Positions 59,264-64,000 of a stretch of DNA of 64,000 bases are shown here, piece by piece. The translations under genes were made by a program, and so were the position numbers. A model generated the notes under the pieces. It saw only the letters and a program-made list of their open reading frames with translations. It made no database searches and had not been told where the DNA came from. Each line of letters begins with the position of its first letter. The first letter of the stretch is position 1. The DNA is from Candidatus Binatia bacterium (GTDB taxonomy: Bacteria > Desulfobacterota > Binatia > HRBIN30): assembly GCA_023150935.1 (NCBI GenBank), contig JAKLJW010000019.1:1-64000 (forward strand). Direction: 5' to 3'.

Positions 59264-60613
59264 TCAGACCTCCGAATCGGTGGGCGCGGGGGGCATTCTG
59301 CGGCGCGCGCGGCGGGCGGCGCCGCGGATCAGGCCGGCGAAGAACCGGAGATCGTCGGTGTCGGCAACCAGCACCTGGCGCAAGGAGACTCCCGCCCGCG
59401 GAAGGAACGCGACGAGCAGGATGCCGCACGCTATCGAGTACGAAATCGCCGTCGACATCGCGGCGCCGACAATGCCGAGAGACGGGATGAGGAGGAAGTT
59501 CAGCAGGATGTTCAATCCCAATGCCGGGACGCCGGCGGCAATGTTGACCCGCTGGCGGTTCTGGCTGGTGAAGTCGCGGGTCAGGATGACGAACACGGAC
59601 AGGGCCAGCGCGCCGATGCCGGCCCACAGCAACGGCCTTCCCGCGGGGGCATAAGCCTCGCCGTACCACAGCACGATGATACTTGGTCCTAACAGCACGA
59701 GCGGAATCACGAGCGCCCCGGTGAGCAAGAGAGTGCGCCGGCACGCCTGGGCGGTGAGCCGATGAATCTGCTCTTCGGGCAAGGAGGCCAGGCGCGGATA
59801 CAGGACGACGCCAACGGCCTGCGGGATTTCGAGGACCAGTTCGGTGAAGCGCAGCGCCAGCGAATAGAAGGCGGTCTCGGCGGGGCCGAGGAAGTAAGAT
59901 ACCAGGTAAACGTCGGCGCGGAGAAGCATGTGGGAAGTCAGTGTTTGTGCGTAGGACTGGACACCGAAGGTCAGTTGCCGGCGCAGGAGCGGCGGGTCGA
60001 TGCGCAGCGTGAACGGGATGACACGCCGCATCGTTACGACGAGCCACGTGACGTTGAGCACCGTCGTGAAGGTGTGGATCGCGACGGCGGCGAACAAGCC
60101 GAAGCCCAGTATTGGAAGGGCCACGACCACGAGGACGAACCGCAGTCCTTCGCTGACCAGCAATCGGGTGTTGTACACATGGAAGCGACCGGTCGCCTGC
60201 AGGACCCCGTAGAGGTAGTCGTCGAGCAACATGAGCGGCACCCGCATCAGGGCGAAGGCGAGCGCCCACGTGGGCACGTTGCGCAGCACGGTTTCGAAGA
60301 GACCGCCCCGGGCCAGCCAGACGATCGTGGCGGCCGTCAGGCCGAGCACAATAGCCAGCGCGGTGGCGTTCGATGCCACCTGCACCGGCGAAATGCGCTC
60401 GCGGTTGATGAAGTACACGTTGGCCTGGGTCATGCCCAGCTTCACCAGGGTCACCACGGTCGACGGGACGAGCAGTACCAGAGCGAGGATGCCGCGGTCG
60501 TGGGGCCCGAGAATGCGAGCCAGTATCACGCCGGTGGCGATGCCGAGGAGCGACCAGACGGCGCGGGTGCCGAACACCCCGAGGATGTCGCGCGAGAGAC
60601 GACGGTGTGCCAA
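59264..60613 (-). CDS. Wzx/MOP-superfamily flippase
   Basis: A 449-aa polytopic membrane protein with about twelve to fourteen helices of the MATE/Wzx type: ILARILGPHDRGILALVLLVP near the start, then FYSLALRFTELVLEIPQAVGV, WYGEAYAPAG and GIVGAAMSTAISYS. It should flip the lipid-linked repeat to the periplasm for the Wzy-type polymerase. It is the only minus-strand gene of the glycan locus. The start is uncertain: TTG 60613 puts the first helix at the usual place, while longer in-frame starts would run into the opposite GT4 gene and give an Arg/Pro-rich, unlikely N terminus. Confidence 0.85.
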   Translation of the reverse strand: MAHRRLSRDILGVFGTRAVWSLLGIATGVILARILGPHDRGILALVLLVPSTVVTLVKLGMTQANVYFINRERISPVQVASNATALAIVLGLTAATIVWLARGGLFETVLRNVPTWALAFALMRVPLMLLDDYLYGVLQATGRFHVYNTRLLVSEGLRFVLVVVALPILGFGLFAAVAIHTFTTVLNVTWLVVTMRRVIPFTLRIDPPLLRRQLTFGVQSYAQTLTSHMLLRADVYLVSYFLGPAETAFYSLALRFTELVLEIPQAVGVVLYPRLASLPEEQIHRLTAQACRRTLLLTGALVIPLVLLGPSIIVLWYGEAYAPAGRPLLWAGIGALALSVFVILTRDFTSQNRQRVNIAAGVPALGLNILLNFLLIPSLGIVGAAMSTAISYSIACGILLVAFLPRAGVSLRQVLVADTDDLRFFAGLIRGAARRARRRMPPAPTDSEV

Positions 60614-60695
60614 GCGAGTTCTCGTTCGGTGGCCGGCTACCGCGTGGCGTTGCCGGGGCGATGGCGGGGATCGACTGGGCGAGGGACGTTCATGG

Positions 60696-60714
60696 ATGCG
60701 AGAAGCCCTCGCAT
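60696..60714. promoter_or_regulatory. Short inverted repeat between divergent flippase and GT4 genes
   Basis: ATGCGAG (60696-60702) and CTCGCAT (60708-60714) are complementary around a 5-nt spacer. They lie in the 172-bp spacer that must hold the promoters of both divergent genes. It may be a regulator site; there is no T-tract. Weak, because a 7-bp dyad can arise by chance. Confidence 0.3.
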
Positions 60715-60785
60715 AACCGACCCCTGCATCGCTTGCAAGGAAGAGAGTGCGTGGTCGTACACGCGGCCAGAGTGAGAGAAGAGCC

Positions 60786-62006
60786 ATGATTCGGGTGTTG
60801 TTTGTCGAAGCTTCGACCGGGGGCGTGCTTGGCGGTTCGCTGACCGGTCTGTACCACCTGATCCGTGGGATGGACCGCACGGGCTTTGCATCGGGTATGG
60901 TCCTGTACGAGCCGAAGGGTATCGAGGATGACCTGGCGCGGTTGGACGTGCCGGTGTTCTACGTGACTCGGCGGCGAGTCGAGAAGGAGCATGCGCTGCT
61001 GCGCTACGAGGGCTACCGCCAGGCCAAGTCGTGGCAGCCGGTGCGCTCGGCTCTGGCGTTGGGGCGCCAGACCCTGCGCCTCGCGATCGAAGAGATGCCC
61101 ACCGCACTGCGCCTGGCCCGGATAATTCGCCGCTTTCGTGCCGATGTGGTTCATCTCGGCAACGGTCTGCGCGCCAATTTCGACGGCGTTCTCGCCTGCA
61201 TGATGACGCGGACGCCGTGTCTGGTTCACGTCAAGGGCTTCGAGAAGTTCACGGACCGGGAACGAAGGATCGCACCGCGGGTCGATGCCCTGGTCAGCAT
61301 GACCCAGGCGGTCGATGCACATTGCCGGCGACTCGGTGTGATCGGCCGGAGCATGTACGTTGTCTATGACGCGCTGGACGAACAGGGTTTTGTGCCACGG
61401 CGGGAACCGGGAGCGGTCCGGGCAGAGCTGGGCATTACCAACGGTTCGCCGTGCGTTGGGGTGGTCGGTAACATACAGGAGTGGAAAGGGCAGGCGGTGC
61501 TCGTCGAGGCCATGGCCCGCGTCGTCGAGGCGGTACCGCGCGCCCGCGCGTTGATTATCGGTGGGGTGCATCGTGCCGGGGCGCAGTACGGGGATGCCCT
61601 GCGAGCGCGCATCGCCGAGCTCGGACTGGGCGAGTCGATCGCCTTCACGGGATTCCGTCGCGATGTGCCCGACGTAATGAACGCACTCGACGTGGTCGCG
61701 CACACGTCCGTACGCGCGGAGCCTTTCGGCCGCGTTATTCTCGAGGCCATGCTGCTCGGCAAACCGGTGGTGGCGACGGCGGCCGGTGGCGTGCCGGAGC
61801 TGATCGCGGACGGTACGACGGGGTTTCTGACCCCGCCGGGCGAGCCGGCCGCCCTCGCCGAGCGGCTCATTCCGTTGTTGCGCGACGCCGACTTGCGAAG
61901 CAGAGTTGGTATAGAGGCACGCCGCTGGGCGCGCGAGCGATTCAATCTTCCGAGGCACGTTGCCGAGACGTGCGCGATCTACGAACAGCTCACGAAGGGG
62001 CACTGA
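60786..62006 (+). CDS. GT4-family glycosyltransferase
   Basis: A 406-aa GT-B enzyme. Acceptor domain: FVEASTGGVLGGSLTGLYHL, VVHLGNGLRANFDGVLA. Donor domain: GVVGNIQEWKGQAVLVEAM, GGVHRAGAQYG and HTSVRAEPFGRVILEAMLLG, which has the E-x7-E motif intact. It probably adds another sugar to the repeat. A GAGAGAAGAG stretch precedes ATG 60786. It is followed after 4 bp by the second carbamoyltransferase. Confidence 0.92.
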   Translation: MIRVLFVEASTGGVLGGSLTGLYHLIRGMDRTGFASGMVLYEPKGIEDDLARLDVPVFYVTRRRVEKEHALLRYEGYRQAKSWQPVRSALALGRQTLRLAIEEMPTALRLARIIRRFRADVVHLGNGLRANFDGVLACMMTRTPCLVHVKGFEKFTDRERRIAPRVDALVSMTQAVDAHCRRLGVIGRSMYVVYDALDEQGFVPRREPGAVRAELGITNGSPCVGVVGNIQEWKGQAVLVEAMARVVEAVPRARALIIGGVHRAGAQYGDALRARIAELGLGESIAFTGFRRDVPDVMNALDVVAHTSVRAEPFGRVILEAMLLGKPVVATAAGGVPELIADGTTGFLTPPGEPAALAERLIPLLRDADLRSRVGIEARRWARERFNLPRHVAETCAIYEQLTKGH

Positions 62007-62010
62007 CACC

Positions 62011-63792
62011 ATGCGAATTCTCGGGATTTCCTGTTTCTACCACGATTCCGCCGCGTCGCTGCTGGTCGACGGGCAGCTGGTTGCGGCCTCGGAGGAGGAG
62101 CGCTTCAGTCGAAAGAAGCACGACTTCGATTTTCCGCGATTGGCCGTTCGTTACTGTCTCGAAACCGCGGGCATCGACGTTCAGGACGTCGACTACGTGG
62201 TCTTTTACGAAAAGCCGTTCGTCAAGTTCGAGCGCATCCTCACCACCGCGCTGCAGGTCGTGCCCAAGTCATGGAAGGTTTTCGGCGATGCCATGACGAC
62301 GTGGCTCCTCGACAAGTTGTGGGTGAAGAACATCATTCGGCAGGAGCTTGGCATTCCCGCCGAGCGCATTTTGTTCAGCGAACATCACCTGTCGCACGCC
62401 GCCAGCGCGTTTCTTTGCTCGCCGTTCGACGAGGCGGCCATTCTGACCGTGGACGGTGTCGGCGAATGGGCTACCGCCACCATGGGCGTCGGCCGCGGCA
62501 CTGAAATTAAGCTGACACGCGAGATCCACTTCCCGCACTCCGTGGGCCTGCTGTACAGCGCCTTCACTGCCTTTCTCGGTTTCGAGGTCAACGAGGGCGA
62601 GTACAAGGTCATGGGCATGGCGCCCTACGGCAAGCCCAAGTACGTCGACAAGGTGTGGCAGCTCATCAAGCTCGAGCCCGACGGCAGTTTCTGGCTCGAC
62701 ATGAGCTATTTCTCGTTTCACCACTCGTCGACGCGGACTTTCAATCGCAAGTTCGTCGAGCTCTTCGGGGAGCCCCGCGACCCGTCCTGGAAGTTCTTCA
62801 CGCCGGATTCCGGGTACCCGTCGTATTTCGGCGCGAAGCCAGAGCGATACGACGAACTGGCACGGCAGAACCAATACTACGCCGACATCGCGGCCAGCAT
62901 TCAGTTGGTCACGGAAGAACTCGTGCTCGCGATGGTGCGCCAGCTCCATAAGGAGACCGGTCTGACGCGACTGTGTCTCGCCGGGGGGGTGGCACTCAAC
63001 AGCGTTGCCAACGGCCGGATCGTCAAGGAGACGCCGATAAAGGAGGTTTTCATTCAGCCCGCGGCCGGTGACGGTGGCGGATCGCTCGGTGCCGCCCTGT
63101 ATGTGTACCACTGCGCCCTTGGCAAGCCGCGGAGCTTTGTCATGGAGCACGCTTACTGGGGCAAGGAATACGGGCAGGGAGAAATCAACGATTTCGCCCG
63201 CACCTGCGGTCTGCCGCACCAGGTGTACTCCAGGGAGGATGCGCTGCTCGATGCGGTAGTCGAGGAGCTGCAAAAAGGGCACGTTGTCGGTTGGTCTCAG
63301 GGACGGTTCGAGTGGGGGCCGCGCGCCCTTGGAGCGCGCAGCATTATTGCCGACCCGCGGCGCCACGACATGAAGGAAATCGTCAACATCAAGATCAAGT
63401 TCCGCGAGCCGTTCCGGCCGTTTGCGCCGTCGGTGCTGGCCGAGGCCTCGGAACGCTACTTCGATCTGCCTGACGCGCCGCTGCACTACCCGGCGCGGTT
63501 TATGCTGTACGTCGTCGACGTCAAGCCCGGGCAGGGAGAGGTGCTGCCGGCGATCACTCACGTGGACAACACGGCGCGCCTGCAGGCCGTGCACAGGAAG
63601 GAGAGCCCGCTCTACTACGACCTCATCGAGCGCTTCGGACAGGCCACGGGCGTTCCGGTGATTCTCAATACTTCCTTCAATCTGAAGGGCGAACCGATCG
63701 TCAACACGCCGGCAAACGCGTTCAGCACTTTTTCGCGCAGCGGTATGGATGCGCTGGTACTCGGCAACTGCGTGATCCGCAAGGAGGCTTAG
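62011..63792 (+). CDS. Carbamoyltransferase (NodU/CmcH/TobZ family), copy 2
   Basis: A 593-aa paralog of the enzyme at 49015 with the same blocks: RILGISCFYHDSAASLL, HHLSHAASAF, VDGVGEWATA, LAGGVALNSVANG, EWGPRALGARSIIADPR and NTSFNLKGEPIVN. It differs by a longer middle region (about 235-290, FSFHHSSTRTFN) that is usual in EPS-linked members. Two copies suggest two carbamoylated positions or sugars. No small membrane partner gene follows directly; instead a third SGNH-type gene starts 9 bp on. Confidence 0.93.
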   Translation: MRILGISCFYHDSAASLLVDGQLVAASEEERFSRKKHDFDFPRLAVRYCLETAGIDVQDVDYVVFYEKPFVKFERILTTALQVVPKSWKVFGDAMTTWLLDKLWVKNIIRQELGIPAERILFSEHHLSHAASAFLCSPFDEAAILTVDGVGEWATATMGVGRGTEIKLTREIHFPHSVGLLYSAFTAFLGFEVNEGEYKVMGMAPYGKPKYVDKVWQLIKLEPDGSFWLDMSYFSFHHSSTRTFNRKFVELFGEPRDPSWKFFTPDSGYPSYFGAKPERYDELARQNQYYADIAASIQLVTEELVLAMVRQLHKETGLTRLCLAGGVALNSVANGRIVKETPIKEVFIQPAAGDGGGSLGAALYVYHCALGKPRSFVMEHAYWGKEYGQGEINDFARTCGLPHQVYSREDALLDAVVEELQKGHVVGWSQGRFEWGPRALGARSIIADPRRHDMKEIVNIKIKFREPFRPFAPSVLAEASERYFDLPDAPLHYPARFMLYVVDVKPGQGEVLPAITHVDNTARLQAVHRKESPLYYDLIERFGQATGVPVILNTSFNLKGEPIVNTPANAFSTFSRSGMDALVLGNCVIRKEA

Positions 63793-63801
63793 GGAGGATT
63801 C

Positions 63802-64000
63802 GTGCCGCGGTTACGCGAAATTCTGGCGGCGGCGGTACTGGCCGGCGGCGGCCTCCTCATGGCGTTCCTCGCCGTCGAGCTCGGCGTGCGTTGGATGCGG
63901 CTCGTGCCGGATCGCTTCTGGGAGCCGGACCCGCTTCTGGGGGTGCGGTTGGTCGCCGGCGCGTCGGGATGGTGGACACAGGAAGAGCGGGAGTTCGTCG
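63802..64000 (+). CDS. Membrane-anchored SGNH-like protein, 5' part only
   Basis: The window ends within this gene; the first 66 residues are visible. GTG 63802 has GGGAGG 5 nt upstream. It has a basic start, one hydrophobic helix (about 8-30) and PDPLLGVRL, matching the same place in the two SGNH-like proteins at 44445 and 45645 (PDPVLGYAL in the second). It is thus probably a third family member, but the catalytic region is outside the window. Confidence 0.6.
   Translation, partial: MPRLREILAAAVLAGGGLLMAFLAVELGVRWMRLVPDRFWEPDPLLGVRLVAGASGWWTQEEREFV

Noticed and set aside
60614..60880. Longer N terminus for the flippase
   Set aside because: The extension is Arg/Pro/Ser-rich, overlaps the divergent GT4 start and precedes the first helix by far more than usual.
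30076..63792. Exosortase or PEP-CTERM genes expected from the XrtA-like parts
   Set aside because: No eight-helix exosortase with the conserved Cys-Arg-His residues and no PEP-CTERM tail could be found in any plausible gene of the window.

Overview
The window is GC-rich, densely coded DNA from a Gram-negative bacterium. It carries lipid A/LPS genes (lpxK, a GT9 heptosyltransferase-like gene, an LPS-core kinase-like gene), an outer-membrane beta-barrel, an ExbB/ExbD proton channel and a Wza/Wzz-type polysaccharide export system. It also has a complete-looking coenzyme F420 set (cofG, cofH, cofD, cofE), a haloalkane dehalogenase and a very long BadF/HgdB-type CoA-dehydratase activase. F420 genes beside LPS genes are unusual in classical Proteobacteria. 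The mix would fit an uncultured deltaproteobacterium-like lineage such as Binatota, but that placement is inference; no rRNA or marker protein here settles it.

Layout. 0-0.55 kb: tandem and inverted repeats and tmRNA (ssrA) on the minus strand. 0.7-4.8 kb: haloalkane dehalogenase (minus), then an overlapping plus-strand envelope group lpxK, Trm112-like, LPS kinase and GT9. 4.9-21.1 kb: mixed genes, namely a one-heme outer-membrane barrel protein, an alpha/beta hydrolase, a Gfo/Idh/MocA oxidoreductase, the 1455-aa activase, a PHP phosphoesterase, an XRE regulator, a Ycf46-like AAA+ ATPase, ExbD/ExbB, a lipoprotein, a D-cysteine desulfhydrase-like PLP enzyme and a Tat-subunit/GMC oxidoreductase pair. 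21.2-25.2 kb: the F420 operon on the minus strand. 25.3-30.0 kb: a regulatory block, with a CxxC protein and a REC-histidine kinase on the minus strand, and a divergent degenerate kinase/phosphotransferase-like protein followed by an NtrC-type regulator on the plus strand.

30.1-64 kb: a large exopolysaccharide or surface-glycan locus, almost all on the plus strand with many 4-bp start/stop overlaps. It contains an ExeA-type ATPase with LysM and SPOR regions, a NusG/RfaH-like antiterminator, two alkaline-phosphatase-superfamily proteins, three GT4 glycosyltransferases, Wza, Wzz and a tyrosine-kinase-like protein with a broken P-loop. It also has an O-antigen ligase/polymerase, a FemAB-like protein, three SGNH-type proteins (the last cut by the window end), a DegT aminotransferase, a methyltransferase, two carbamoyltransferases, two small membrane proteins and a polyprenyl glycosylphosphotransferase with inverted domain order. 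The rest are SDR and Gfo/Idh enzymes, a KAS III-ACP-unknown-GNAT acyl block and a Wzx-type flippase. Several parts resemble the EPS half of exosortase A (XrtA/PEP-CTERM) loci, but no exosortase is in the window.

The genes suggest a lipid-linked glycan started by the glycosylphosphotransferase, extended by the GT4 enzymes, decorated with amino, acyl, methyl and carbamoyl groups, flipped, polymerised and exported. Control probably comes from a phosphorelay and a dedicated antiterminator. The most interesting parts are the acyl block, the inverted glycosylphosphotransferase, the broken-P-loop kinase-like protein and the degenerate histidine-kinase/NtrC pair.
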